Assembly: GCA_023362775.1 (NCBI GenBank)
Contig: JALMGJ010000001.1
Location: 91,080,501 to 91,144,500, forward strand
Direction of reading: 5' to 3'
Length of the DNA stretch: 64,000 nucleotides
From: Charina bottae
Lineage: Eukaryota; Chordata; Lepidosauria; Squamata; Charinaidae
Below are positions 1 through 11,272 of the stretch, one piece after another. The position numbers and the translations under genes are program-made. Numbering within the stretch: the first letter of the stretch is position 1; every line of letters starts with the position of its first letter. The notes under the pieces were generated by a model. That model saw nothing but the letters and a program-made list of their open reading frames with translations, was not told the DNA's origin and made no database searches.

Positions 1-138
1 CAGTCACTCTCTCTCAGCCCAACTCACCTCACAGGGTTGTTGTTGTGGGGAAAATAGGAGGAGGAAGGAGTAATAGGTATGTTTGCCGCCTTGAGTTATT
101 TATAAAAATAATAAAGGCAGGATAGAAAATAAATAAAA
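1..138 (+). mobile_element. tRNA-derived SINE, 3' part cut by window edge
   Basis: The window opens inside a SINE: cagtcactctctctcagccc, then cacctcacagggttgttgtt, a ggcaggatagaaaataaata tail. The same body is seen in full at 43233-43480. The tRNA-like head lies outside the window. The (AAAT) tail marks the 3' end. Library name not known to me; it is a common squamate tRNA-SINE type. Confidence 0.85.
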
Positions 139-221
139 TCAGCTGCTCGCGCCTGCGTGTAAGCTTCCTATGTTACATATTAACATCCCATAATATTATC
201 TAGCATGTCTTTGCTAATGCT

Positions 222-418
222 CTGTGGCTTGAATGATGTCAACTGGATTTCTATTTTCTTAGTAGAAACGTTTCACTCCTTATCCAAGGAGCTTCTTCAG
301 TCTGAAGAAGCTCCTTGGGTAAGGAGTGAAACGTTTCTACTAAGAAAATAGAAATCCAGTTGACATGATTCAAGCCACAGACTGTTCCACCTGGATGACT
401 GAGAACCTTCATCGACAT
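222..418. mobile_element. Penelope-like family A palindrome
   Basis: Two 79-base arms (222-300 and 302-380) are reverse complements with about two mismatches, meeting at base 301. Bases 381-418 continue one side with ctgttccacctggatgact, seen inverted at 36957 and 53143. Both arms share private changes absent from other copies (agtagaaacg instead of agtggaaacg), so one arm was probably copied from the other. No coding capacity. Assignment to Penelope-like elements rests on the hammerhead-type core, the inverted layout and retroposon-style duplications of a sister copy; the element could instead be an unnamed foldback repeat. Confidence 0.7.
302..340 (+). ncRNA. hammerhead-like core (family A, right arm)
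   Basis: CTGAAGA at 302-308 fits CUGANGA. A 7-bp stem II (310-316 with 321-327, one G-T pair) leads to GAAACG at 328-333, then TT and TCT. One extra base sits between the core and stem II. The upstream AGA strand seen in other copies is lost at the palindrome centre, so this copy is probably inactive. Confidence 0.45.
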
Positions 419-1674
419 TTTGCTAATGCTCATTTGAATATTCAAGGGGTGTGTTTTTCCATTATAATTGGGTAGGGGTCTTTCAAAGTTCAACACAACT
501 GCCCAACTCGGGTTCCCTGCAGTCTGCTCATCCTTGCATTCCTCTGCTTATCAGCTGGAGCCTCCCACTCCCACTTCCCCAATTAAGGGTGGCTCCTCCA
601 TCACCCTTTTCATTAACTCCCATTGAGGAAGCTTCAGTCTTCATGGATTAGCAACCTGCAGTCAACCTATTAACAGGAGTTTTGGTGATGACATAGTATC
701 TATTGAATGGGGACAGTAGGGAAAACACTCTTACTGGTTTAAGACAGGAGTGGGCAAATGCCATACAATATATAATGCACATAATAAATCCAAATGCAAA
801 TCTGCACGATAATGTATGGACATTTGTGACTGCGGGGCTATAATTATAAATGATGGAGAGCGAGTGTACAGCAACATCTGGTGAGGTTAATGCGGCTATG
901 GTTTGGAATGTATATATGCTAACTAAAGGCATGACACTGAATCAATGCAAAGTGAACCAATTTGCATATATTGGAAGAGCCTGCTGCTGAATATTCACAG
1001 GTCATTCAATGCCTAGATTTGAGATCTAGCTCTTGCTGAAGTCCATTGAGCATAAACTAGAGGTGTCAAGGGGCATCAGGAAAAACAATCTGTTACTCAA
1101 ACAAACATGAGGAGCCTTTATAGAGGTCAGAGAGTTGTTGTTTGCCTTACAGAAGGAAAAAAGATTTCCTTGGATGGTGTAGCTATCTCCCCAAAGTTCC
1201 CTCTTTTGGTTGAGCAGCTCATACTACTGAACCCCTGCAACCCATCTTCTAGGGTCCCCGCTCAACACTGCAGTTGGGATCCAGCTTGTTAGCCTTATGA
1301 GATTTATGAGCCTTTTATTATTCCTCTTCACTATGGAGCTGGATTTATTGCTAAGAGGAAGACAGACTTTCTTTCCACCCCTCCAAAATATATGATGTTT
1401 GATTATCTGACTTCTTCTGAGAATCCATTCCACTGGGAAGGAAACATCAATAGTATACATCCATAGACAAATTATATAGATCTGGAGCCTGGTACTTGTA
1501 CTTTTAATCTTTCCTTGCCTTTTGTTTCTAGTTCTCCAGTGTCAGCAATATTTGAAAAGCCATGCAAGGCACTGCATACTCTCAAAAGATAGTGTGTATA
1601 TTTTACTACTCTTACCTAACCCTAATCAACCCTCCAAGCTGAAGATCCATGTCAATGTTCTCCATTCTGGGACC
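419..1674. other. No recognised gene or repeat
   Basis: AT-rich unique-looking sequence. Short ORFs of 60-95 codons occur on both strands with no motif, splice pattern or similarity that I recognise. Confidence 0.6.
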
Positions 1675-1682
1675 CCCTAGAT

Positions 1683-2191
1683 TAGGCTGACCATATTTAC
1701 TTGAGACAAAAATGGAACACTGGGATGGCAAAACAGGACGGGGTCTTATTTAATATTCCGTATTCATGAAAAAGACAGGTCCCTGCCCTGGGTCCACGCG
1801 ATTGGCTCCCACCTGCAAACCCCGCCCCCAGGTCCGCACGATTGGCTCCTGCCTGAAAACCCCACCCCCGGTCTGCGCAATTGGCTTTTGACTGCAAACC
1901 CTGCCCCTGGTCCACGCGATTGGCTCCCGACTGCAAACCCCGCCCCCGGTCCGCGTGATTGGCTCCCACCTGCAAACCCTGCCCTCCTTTGCCATGCACT
2001 GATAGGCAGGAGGGCTGCCTCTTCCAGGCTGCCTCCAATCGGCAGCTCCGACTCAGATCCTCCTTCCGTGCCATTCCCGCCGGGTTTAAAAAACGGGACA
2101 AAATTGAAATTTTTATCAAAACAACGGGACAGTTGAAAAATGCTAAAAAACCGGGACTGTTCCGTTCAAAACGGGACATATGGTCAGCCTA
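1683..2191. mobile_element. Non-autonomous hAT-like element with CCAAT/GC-box array
   Basis: Ends are inverted repeats TAGGCTGACCATAT and ATATGGTCAGCCTA. A perfect 8-bp target duplication CCCTAGAT flanks it (1675-1682 and 2192-2199), which is the hAT signature. The interior at about 1790-1985 holds five tandem units of about 39 bp built on GATTGGCTCC and AACCCCGCCCC. Poly-purine/pyrimidine ends with repeated CGGGAC follow. No transposase. Confidence 0.85.
1790..1988. repeat. Five-unit ~39 bp tandem array (ATTGG + CCCCGCCC)
   Basis: Each unit contains GATTGGCT (inverted CCAAT box) followed by CTGCAAACCCCGCCCC (GC box) and GGTCCRCGC. The same unit recurs in two other hAT-like elements at 4790-5070 and 18185-18300. 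Confidence 0.85.
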
Positions 2192-2453
2192 CCCTAGATG
2201 TACTTGAACATATGCTTTGCATTGCAGATTGAAAACTCCTGTTTTGGTCTCTAGTCTGGCAAACCCAGACTTTGGTTAATGTGAGTTTATTAATGAATCC
2301 GGAAAAGCATTAGGAGGAGGAGCCCTAAAAGTCTCATGAGGACTCAGTGTTGGAAGGATCATCACGAAACCATTTAAAACCTGGGCTGGAGTGAGATGAG
2401 GCCATTTTCATGCAATCACAGGAGAACGTGTTAGGTGATGGTTAACTATGCGG

Positions 2454-2969
2454 GGTTCCAGGCTTGAAGTAATCCAAACAACGTGTTGTAAGGCTAACAA
2501 TATCTTTATTGATAGCATAAGGCAATAATGGATGTATAGTGCATTATTGCAAAAAGGTAAAATCAAAGCATAAGCAGAGTTCCATCACCAGAAGTGAGGA
2601 AAGAAATAACATCATGGTCTGTGCAAAGACCAGGCATGGTTACAGTTCAGATACAAGTACATGCAGATAGCAGTCTACATAAAGAACAGAAGACATATGT
2701 ATGTAGAACATAAGTATAAAGGACTACCCATGGTTCATAGCTCACATCTGATTGGTTCAAACATGGGCATCTCTTTTAGCATAGCATTTTTGGTGGTAAT
2801 TGTACTTACTATAAAGCGTCACACGATGGCAGTGTTGTGTATTGGCCTTTCTTTGGGCTATAGTTGTTTTGAGAACAATCCTGATTACGGGTTTTTATTA
2901 TGTCTAGCTACAGAGATATCTCAACACCTGCCATCTACGTCTCAGATGTTTTTGAGAACCAAACTTACA
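2454..2969 (-). mobile_element. Candidate solo LTR
   Basis: A 6-bp direct repeat ATGCGG flanks the segment (2448-2453, 2970-2975). Read on the minus strand it starts TGTAAGTTTGG and has AATAAA (plus-strand tttatt at 2505-2510) near its 3' end. The far end reads GGAACC rather than a clean CA, so the boundary may be wrong. No internal region or genes are present. Confidence 0.4.
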
Positions 2970-2975
2970 ATGCGG

Positions 2976-4067
2976 AAAACAATGTAGATTGTTTTCACTT
3001 GTATTTTTCCACTCTCTGGCCAGACACAGTGGAAGAAAATGCCATGCGTTTAATTCTGCATAGAATGCTTTAACCAAATAACCTTAACAGAACGTTGGGG
3101 TTGCCAGGGTGCTTGGCTGCCGATACGAAGTGCAAGGGAGGAAAGGGCGTTTGTAAAGGCCTCACCACCTTTCCCCACAGCAGGTCTTCCAGTGTGAAAG
3201 CATTCTGCTAAACACAAAGCACCTGCTAGACTTTTCTGGGTCATCCTCCACCGCCATTCCTGAGGAAGAGAGACACGAACGCTAAGGAGGCATGGGTTCC
3301 AAATTGTACTGGACAGAAAATTGGATTATGCCTTTGTTTTCTGTGATTTTGATTTTGTTAACAGAGGCAGCCCTGTTTAATTAAATCCATCCCTCCGAGC
3401 CTATTACCGAAAGCTAAGGAGACAAAAGTCACTGCAAAAAAAGGAATCTTATTTTTCTGCAGCAACAGAGCATTTGGACTAATAGAAAAGGCTCTGGCAA
3501 CCTCCCAAGCTAATTAAGGACTGTTGCAGTCAGTCAGGTAAGAGGCAGTGCAAAAGGGCATCATCAGCCAGAAAGTTCATGGCCCTGATTTTATGAGCTG
3601 GTCAAAGCAGCGAAATCCATGGTTTCAAGGTATTTCCAATGGAACAGTGTTACAGCATCAAAGCTGTGTTTCCTGCTTCGAAATCATCTCTCACTTGCAG
3701 CTTGTCTCTGACAACACAATACTTCTTTTTATTTCTCTTGCATCCTGCATCTCCATTGGTAGACAAATAAATAAAGAACCAAAATTATTTGCTCTCAGAA
3801 AGAATAGTCTTGAAGATAAGAAGCTGCCACACTGTCAAGCTGTGTACAGAACAAGGTCAGGAAGCTCTACAAGTCACACATTGTAGATCACTTTTAGGAT
3901 ACAACATTCTCCCAAAGCAGCCTATAAGATAAAACAATATGAACAACACATTCCCCAAATAATAAAAACTATTTCAGTGCCATCAATACTCAAATCAGAA
4001 AGGCTATAGAAAACCACTAAGCCTTTAAGCAAGATTAGCAAAACAGTTCCTGTAGGGATTAATTTTT
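2976..4067. other. No recognised gene or repeat
   Basis: Unique-looking noncoding sequence. The 112-codon ORF at 3548-3886 shows no domain I know. Confidence 0.55.
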
Positions 4068-4268
4068 GTTAGAGTTATATCCTATCTTTCCTCCCGAAGC
4101 TCAGCGTTGCATACTGACAGCAGGTCTCCCTTCCATTCCCTCCCCAAAGCAATCCTGTAAAGTAGGGAAGGCTGAGAGATAGCAGCAGGCCCAAAGGAAT
4201 CCAGTGAGATTCCATGAGTGAGGATCATCTTGAACTTGGGTCTCCAAGTCCTAATCCAACATCTAAAA
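4068..4268 (-). mobile_element. Old tRNA-SINE remnant
   Basis: Minus-strand relic: tatcctatctttcctcccga (tail side), caatcctgtaaagtaggg, gaacttgggtctccaagtcc and taatccaacatct (head side) match the order of an old amniote tRNA-SINE. Highly diverged, no clear target duplication. Confidence 0.6.
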
Positions 4269-4537
4269 TTTATAAATCACATATACAAACTTGCTAAATC
4301 CTCTCCCATCTCACTGAAATCATGCAAAGTTCAATGATTGTGAGAAAACTTTATTCCATTCCTTTATGTTTTTAAAAGTTAGGTTGCGGTACCTATTCCC
4401 AGCTATTGTCCTCCAAGCTGCTATTTTGAGATTTTTAGGGAGGTGGACAGAATTCGGCCCATTTTATATTCCACTGATATTAAGGCACTGGAGAAGATCA
4501 AAATGCATTGGAACTATACAACCTAATTGTATTAGAG

Positions 4538-5127
4538 CAGGGGTCCTCAACCACTGGGCCGTGGCCCACTAGTGGGCTGTGGCCTGTTAGGAAGTGGGCC
4601 GCACAGCAGGAGTTGAGTGGTGGTGTCAGGAACGAGCCTGTCCCTGCCGCCATGAGTCGGAGGAAGAGCAGCCAGTAGCAGGAAGAAGCTGGGAAGGCGC
4701 AAAGACAGCCTGAGCCGGAGCAGCTGATTGGTGGGACCCTGAAGGGGAAACACCTCCACACAAAGAAGGGTGGAGAGGCAGGCCAAGGAGCACGAGGCCC
4801 GATTGGTCCCCGCTTGCAAACCCCACCCTCCCGTCCGTGAGATTGTTTCCCACCTGCGAACCACCACCCTTGTCCATGAGATTGGCTCCTGCCGGCAAAC
4901 CCCGCCCCCCGGTCCACACAATTGGCTCCCGCCTGCAAACCCCGCCCCCATCCGGGCGATTGGCTCCTGCCTGCAGACCCTGCCCCCCGGTCTGGGTGAT
5001 TGGCTCCCGCCTGCAACCCCCCCCGTCTGCGCAATTGGCTCCCGCCTGCAAACCCCACCCCCCAGTCCGTGGAAAAATGGTCTTCCATGGAACCAGTCCC
5101 TGGTGCCAAAAAGGTTGGGGACCCCTG
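4538..5127. mobile_element. Non-autonomous hAT element (GGGGTCC ends) with CCAAT/GC-box array
   Basis: Ends CAGGGGTCCTCAACC and GGTTGGGGACCCCTG are inverted repeats. The 8-bp duplication is TATTAGAG (4530-4537) versus TACTAGAG (5128-5135). The subterminal text (ggccgtggcc, cctgttaggaagtgggccgc, ccatggaaccagtccctggt) resembles a widespread vertebrate hAT MITE. Seven units of the 38-bp GATTGGCT/CCCCGCCC array fill 4790-5070. The long ORFs here on both strands are repeat translation, not genes. Confidence 0.88.
4790..5070. repeat. Seven-unit ~38 bp tandem array (ATTGG + CCCCGCCC)
   Basis: About seven imperfect units of GATTGGCTCC-YGCCTGCAAACCCC-GCCCCC-GGTCCG. Units differ by point changes and small indels. 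Confidence 0.85.
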
Positions 5128-5142
5128 TACTAGAGTATACAT

Positions 5143-5464
5143 AGGAGGCGCGATGGCTCAGTGGTTAAGACGCCAGGCATGTTGATTGGAAGGTTGGCGG
5201 TTCGAGACCCAAGCGCCGCGTGACGGAGTGAGCTCCCGCACTCGCCCCAGCTCTTGCCAACCTAGCAATTCGAAAGCATGCAAATGCAAGTAGATAAATA
5301 GGTACTTCGGTGGGATGGTAACAGCGTTCCACAGGCGTCATGCCAGCCACATGACTGCAGAAAAGTGTCTTCAGACAACGTTGGCTCTTTGATTAAGAAA
5401 CGGAGATGAGCACCGCCCCCTAGATTCGGACACGACTGTGCAGGGGAAAACCTTTACCTTTACC
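5143..5464 (+). mobile_element. Sauria-type SINE (BovB-tailed tRNA SINE)
   Basis: The tRNA-like head has A box ggctcagtggttaagacgcc and B box ggttcgagacc. The body follows with cgtgacggagtgagctcc and gcatgcaaatgcaagtag. The tail cggacacgactgtgcagggg then accttta repeats. Flanked by TATACAT (5136-5142 and 5465-5471). The 3' segment around CGGACACGACTG resembles the BovB 3' end at 51893, consistent with BovB-driven mobilisation known for Sauria SINEs. It sits directly beside the hAT element's duplication. Confidence 0.88.
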
Positions 5465-5471
5465 TATACAT

Positions 5472-5820
5472 TTCTACTCAAAAGGAAGACTCATCAATAT
5501 TAGGGGCACTTCTAAATAAGTAACTTACTCTGCTTGTATTGGGAAGGGTATGATGAATTCCCTTGAAATCCATCACTTTGTAAACATATCAATAAACTAC
5601 CAGATGGTCTTATTTCACTGGGGTTGGAAATGTGTGCAAAATGCACCTACCCACTCCAATTTTAGTCCAGCATAATGATTATCATGCACTGCACCATGAG
5701 CTTCTTTTATTTGATGAGGGATTGGCAAAACCAAAATAATGTAAATGAGGCTTTACCCATTGTGAAATAACAAAATGTAAAAATGTAAAAATGTATGTTC
5801 AATCCTTCACTTAGGAAAAA
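5472..5820. other. No recognised gene or repeat
   Basis: AT-rich spacer between the Sauria SINE and the CR1 fragment. Confidence 0.5.
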
Positions 5821-6500
5821 ATAAATTAAATCTGCAGATATTCAATGAGGGGTACCTGGTTTGCCAATAACAACTATGAAAAAGACCTTGGGATTATTAT
5901 TGATCACAAAGTGAATCTACAATGAAAAAAAAAAGGTAAATAAAATTTTAGGCTGCATCAACAGAAGTATAGTCTCTTGGTCTCAGGAAATACTAGTTCC
6001 ATTGTATTCTGTATTGGCCAGTCTACACCTCAAGTGGAGTGGTTAGTTCTGGGCATCATGTATTTAAGAAAATTGAGGGAACTGGAATATTTCCAGAGAA
6101 TGGCAATAAGGATGATTAGGAACAAGTTACAAAGTCTTACGAAGGGTGATTAGAATGGTTAATCTTGAGAAAACTGAGGAGGAGGAAAGATATCATCCTA
6201 CTGTGTGACTTTGGGCCAGTCACTTTCTCTCAGCCCATGACATCAGGCTCGGGCGACAAGCCGGTCGGTCAATTCCTGTCGCAACCAATGGATCAACATT
6301 CGGTTGAACTGAGTAGGAGGAAGGATACCATCCTACTGTTCAAATATCTGAAAGGGTGTGATTCAGAAGACCAAGCCCTGCCCTCTATTTCTCAGAAGGC
6401 CAGACACAGAATAATGAATTTAAGTTACAGGAAGGCAGAGTCTGATTGAATGTTAGAAACAAAGTCCTAATAGTAAGAATAGTTCAACAAAGAACCCCTT
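5821..6500 (+). pseudogene. CR1-type LINE 3' fragment, decayed
   Basis: Broken reading frames translate to the end of a CR1 reverse transcriptase ORF: LGIIIDHKVN, then ILGCINRSIV, PLYSVLASLHLKWSGQFW and, after a SINE insertion, LFKYLKGCDSEDQALPSI. These follow CR1 order (thumb region to the C-terminal YLKG segment). Several stops and frameshifts; not functional. A 5'-truncated SINE splits it at 6205-6314. Confidence 0.75.
6205..6314 (+). mobile_element. Truncated SINE (second tail type) inside CR1
   Basis: Carries gtgactttgggccagtcac, ctcgggcgacaagccggtcg and gcaaccaatggatcaacatt, matching 7331-7593. Flanked by about 25-bp direct repeats (6180-6204 and 6315-6339, two mismatches), a clear retroposon target duplication. 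It lacks the tRNA head and the A-rich end. Confidence 0.8.
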
Positions 6501-6612
6501 ATCCAGACTGGTGATAAGTTCCTCTTCATTGGATGTGTACAAGCAGAAGCTAGAGTGCCATCCCGCATTCCTGTATAGAGTGGAGGTGAAGGGTGAACCT
6601 GATGGTCTAAAT

Positions 6613-6746
6613 CAGTGTTTCTCAACTGTGGCAACTTTAAGATGTGTGGACTTCAACTCCCAAAATTCCCCAGCCAGAATGCTGGCTGGGGAATTCTGGG
6701 AACTGATGTTCACATGTCTTAAAGTTTCCATGATTGAGAAACACTG
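6613..6746. mobile_element. hAT-type palindromic MITE (CAGTGTTTCTCAAC)
   Basis: Near-palindrome with ends CAGTGTTTCTCAAC and GAGAAACACTG. The centre is a mirrored pair: ggacttcaactcccaaaatt, then ccagccagaatgctggctgg, then gaattctgggaactgatgtt. The 8-bp duplication GTCTAAAT is perfect (6605-6612 and 6747-6754). Same family at 63462 and, interrupted, at 36921. Confidence 0.9.
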
Positions 6747-7330
6747 GTCTAAATGGCTATTTTCAACTCTAGGGTTTTAGGATCCTCACTCAGGTGCTTA
6801 ATTTTTCCCTTCAGCTTCATCTGAAAAAAATATATCTTAATGAACCTTGCAATCCCAGTCCTGCTTTTCTTGTAGTGAATGCAATCAGCTGCAGTATTAA
6901 TTGCAGAGTTCTTTTTAGGTTATCACAGAGTTTGTGAAAAAGTATTGGTTAATTGCACACATACACATAACTTATTCCCCCTGCCCCAAAAATGAATATT
7001 CAAAACATGCAACTCAGTGTTTATTCTAAAAAATAAAAAATGAAGAGTTTGATAGATGCACGTAAACACTGTAAGCTTTACAACAGTTGGAGCCAAGTAT
7101 GAGAATATATGTCTTTGTTTCTTTGTAATCTATCAGAAAATACATATGATTTCCTGACAATGGCAAACTAGTACATTGAACACTTATTTCTACCTTATAG
7201 TTTACACTGCTTACCTGCTTCCTTAAGCATGTATATGGACACACATGTATTAGAATATAATATTTACCTAATTTATCAGTGACATAAATTACTAGGCTAT
7301 TAAGACTAAGATTAAGATCTAGGCTATTAA

Positions 7331-7593
7331 CATTCACTGGACCGAGCGCCAATTTGGTCTAGTGGTTAAGGCTCCAGGCTAGAAACCAGGGGACCGTGAG
7401 TTCTAGTCCCGCCTTAGGCATGAAAATTGGCTGGGTGACTTTAGGCCCGTCACTTTCTCTCAGCCCATGATGTCAGGCTCAGGTGACAAGCCAGGCCGTC
7501 AATTCCTGTCGCAACCAATGGATCAAAATTCGGTTGATCTGAAAAAAGTGGACCTTGCACATGCAGAAAAAATGCTAGGAAGAAAAAAAATGT
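7331..7593 (+). mobile_element. tRNA SINE with alternative tail
   Basis: Head gagcgccaatttggtctagt, ggttaaggctccaggctaga and gttctagtcccgcc match the 43233 SINE. After ctctcagccc it switches to gatgtcaggctcaggtgaca, gtcaattcctgtcgcaacc and an aatgctaggaagaaaa tail. A 13-bp target duplication TCTAGGCTATTAA flanks it (7318-7330, 7594-7606). So one tRNA head is joined to two different 3' ends in this genome. Confidence 0.85.
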
Positions 7594-7905
7594 TCTAGGC
7601 TATTAAGGGAGATGGAAAAATAAGCAATACTAAATAACTCTAGGTTAAACTACAATGTTTTAAATAGAGAATGATAAAGCTCCTTTCTACGGTTGTCATA
7701 TTTCCATACTGTGCCGTTTTCAAGAAAATGTGTGTCCTTATAGTTAGCAGGAATCAAGTACACCTCAAAGCTACTTTTGAAGTACACCTTTAAAAATGAA
7801 CCTATATCTTAAAACAAGACAAATAGATCACAACAGAAGAACTATATATCTTATATTTAAAAAACAAATCTATATCTTAAAACTCAGGTAAAAAGTCTGC
7901 TCAAT

Positions 7906-7954
7906 TCACTCACTCACTCACTCACTCACTCACTCACTCACTCACTCACTCACT
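7906..7954. repeat. (CACT)n microsatellite
   Basis: About twelve perfect CACT units. Confidence 0.98.
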
Positions 7955-10900
7955 GCATTTATCTCACAAATGAATCACTAGGTGGTTTGTAATGAAATTA
8001 AATTAAAATAATAAAAAAGGATAAAAAGTAAACCAGAAGGGATGTGTAGCTGACATCTATATATGGCAGGAATGGATAAAGAGATGGGTCTTTAGTAGAC
8101 ATCTAAAAGATGTCACAGCACAAGCCTCAGAAAGTTCTATGGGTTCCATCTGTGGTCAGTGTTAGAGGAAATGAGAACGACAGGCACTGCGTAATGGCAC
8201 TGGGGTGCACGGGCACTGGGGGATGTTGGACACATGGCTTTTGCTGCTCAGCAACGTGCATAGCAAACAAGCATTCTTGTCTTGGTTTATAGCTTTAGAT
8301 GCTTTGCTCCCCTTTAAACAATAAACTAAATTGGAGAATGAAGCTGTTTATTTCTGCATGTAAGGTTTAGTGCCAGTATCAATCTTTCATTATGTTATAA
8401 GTTGTCACTTGATTTCCACCTCTGCGCTGGCAGAATGAACTGCCGGCTGAATGTTGCCAGCTGTTTCTAGCAATCACAGCATATTTTATCAGACAGTTTG
8501 GTGGGAAGCAAAGAGAGCAAGGCTCCTGAATTGTACCTTGCTGACCTTCAAGGCAATGTATGAAAATAGATAGCTCAAGGGGCATAAAAATGGTGCCTGA
8601 CACCAAGAAATAACACACAAAGGCAGATGTCTTTTTTCACATTCATTTGGCAAGAAAGAGCAATGAGGTTTCCAAGAATCATGGATACTCGCAGAAGGAC
8701 AATGTTTTTCTCATTTTCCCTTGTTGAGAAAATGTTCAGTCTTGAGGTAATGAAGAGGGAGAGGATACTATTCAGTTAAAGGTCAGTGTCAAAATAGTTT
8801 ATAATGCTTCCAGCTCAGAAATCATGCAGTTAAAAAAGAATGGAGCTCCTTCCCTTTTATAACTCGAAAATGGCCTTAAGAAAATTGAGAGGTTATTTTT
8901 TGCTCAGTCCTTAAATCTCCAGCCTTTACTTGGAGCATCTTCACTTCCTTCGCCAGTTCTACTTTGCATTTAATGTGAGACCCATAACCCTGTTCTTGGA
9001 GAAGAGAAAAAGGGTCATAACTGAGTGGCAGAGGGCCTATGTTGCATGCAGAAGACACCAGGATCAGGGTCTCAGCATCTTCACTTCTTTGGCATTGAGA
9101 AAGTCTCCAGTTCCATCTTAGAATCAGAAGGATCTCAGAGAGCTGGAAAGGAGTACTTGGCAAGAACTGTTGCTTGTCTGGGGAAGCAGGCAGTTCTGGA
9201 TTAAAGTAGCCAAAGATCGGAGCATAAAATAGAAATATTCATTTCTTCCCCCAAGCATGTTCATTCCATTCCGCTTCCATGTCACTTTGAATTTCTTTTT
9301 AAGACTGTATAAAAGTTCATACACATTGCTGCTATTACCCCTTAAGCATGCATTAATTTCCCTTTTGGAGAAAGAAAACAATTCTCTATTCTTTTCATTC
9401 AAGCTTATGGAACCCATGGGGATTTCAATCAATATTTGTGACTTCACCAGCAAAGTTGAAAGACAGTTGTTGGAAGTAATGAGTGTTATAAAAAACCCAA
9501 ACAAACAAAACAAGTACTTGCACCAACCAAGGTGTCAGCTTTCCAGTAGATGCTTCCTTTCTTCCTGGAAACTCCAGAGAGCACTCAAAATCTTCCCTTG
9601 CTGTGCCAAACCTGAGGACAGTTATTCTTTTCTTGCAATCATGTTTGCTGAATGCTCTTTTCTTGTAAAACAGATGGGACACACACACAGGGCAAGAGCA
9701 TTAGCTTCAAATGTGATTGAAAACCAAAATCAAGGTTGTTTCCAAGTTTCCAAAATGCTGCCTTGTTGTTAAGGTTAGTTTTTATGGGATCCTGGCTGCC
9801 AGCCGGTCAAAACAGGTACTTCGGAGCACCTCATTTGAAAGCTCCAATTATTCACTGCAGGTTGAGGGCACTTGCCTTGCTCATCTTTCTTTGCTGGCTT
9901 GCTGTACATGGACGTAATCATGTTAACACTCAGTGGGCCAGCAGCATCCAAGGTGAACAGAAATGCAACCGAAGCAGGGATGGAAGTGGTTCAAAAGCAT
10001 CCCTAACAATGTAAAACAGGACTGCAGTTGTATGAGTTGACCTTGTAAATATGAAATTAACATGCAAGGGCTTACTGCGCCACTTAAGCGAATGGTACCG
10101 GGGAAGGGGGTATATATTTAAATTGTTGTAAGTGCCTATGCCTTGCACATATGGTTGCCCTTTCTGCCGAGCCAGCTTTCCACTCTTAGGGCAGCTTTGA
10201 CATTGGGAACATGCAACCGTGAATGTTCCTTGCCTAGTCAAGACTAGGATACACAATATTTCCATGTTGAAAAGTGTAAGCCAAGGAACACAGAACTGAA
10301 CCTGCCATTACAGTATGCAAGAATCAGGTTGGGGGTGCCAGCTCACAAGAATATCTTCAGCTATGGCTCTTCTCCTGTGGTTACTCCCCCTTTCTCCACT
10401 GCTATAGGAGGCTGATGTAGGAAGCTGTCAGTGAAGGGCTCACATGGTTGATTTGATTGGCTGGCCAGAGCAGGCCCCTCCTGCTTGGTTGCCCAATCTT
10501 CCTTGTCTAAGGAAGCTTAGACGAATGTGACACTTCTGCAGGGAACTGGAATGTCCAACAGGAAAAATGGGGAGAGAATGAAGTCATGCTGATTCTGGAC
10601 ATTGATGTGAATGTTTCTCCTAATCTAAATCCGAAGGCATTTTTTATCCTGAACCTCTTTCTTAAGGGAGAGATGAAATCCATATCCAAATCTTTCACCG
10701 AATGGTTTCATTTTCCCCAGAATTCTTTCAAGATTTATTATTCTCTGGCTGGCTTAAATTCTGTGAAGAGTAAAGATAATGGAAGAGTAGAGCTTTTGAG
10801 ACAACATCACAAGCAGCACTTTTATAAACAGATCACTTCAAAAGACACATTTTGTGGATTTTTTTGATGTTTTAATCATACACAAAGGCACTTGCCTACC

Positions 10901-11092
10901 CATGGACCATATCATGCTTGAAATTATAGTCTCAAAGTCAATGGTCATTTATCAAATTTAGAGCAAAGATAATGGGCTCAAGAATCTCCTTAGGCACATA
11001 AGAGAAAGTTTCTGGGGGGTATGGGGAAAGAAGCTGAGTAATAGGAATGAGAAACTTGAAGTAAGGGTGATGAAAGAAGTTTCAGGCATTGC

Positions 11093-11272
11093 AAGATGTG
11101 GCTTCAGATCCACACTGGGAGTGAACTGAGACCCTTTGAAATCCCCATCCATCATTGCTGGGTATCTTCCATTGTGCAAGCCTGGCTTCTGCTTGCTTTA
11201 ACCTTACCAGAAAGCTTAGTGACCCTGGTGCTTGGAATTCTCTTCCTGTGTGGATTTGAAGCCACATCTGGT
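11093..11272. repeat. Inverted repeat, possible MITE relic
   Basis: agatgtggcttcagatccac (11093-) is the near reverse complement of gtggatttgaagccacatct (ending near 11270). About 24 bp pair with about 130 bp between. No target duplication identified. Confidence 0.45.

Noticed and set aside
1790..1988. Regular repeats considered as a CRISPR array
   Set aside because: Units are contiguous, with no distinct spacers, in a vertebrate genome inside a transposon.
1697..2179. 160-codon minus ORF with repeats like GANRVDQGQGLQ
   Set aside because: It is a translation of the 39-bp tandem array inside a hAT-like element, open by virtue of GC-rich repeats, not a gene.
4498..5142. 214-codon minus ORF and several overlapping ORFs
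   Set aside because: Same array artefact within the hAT element at 4538-5127; all frames are open because the unit lacks stops.
10586..10867. 93-codon plus ORF starting MLILDIDVNVSPN
   Set aside because: No domain, no splice context and length expected by chance.
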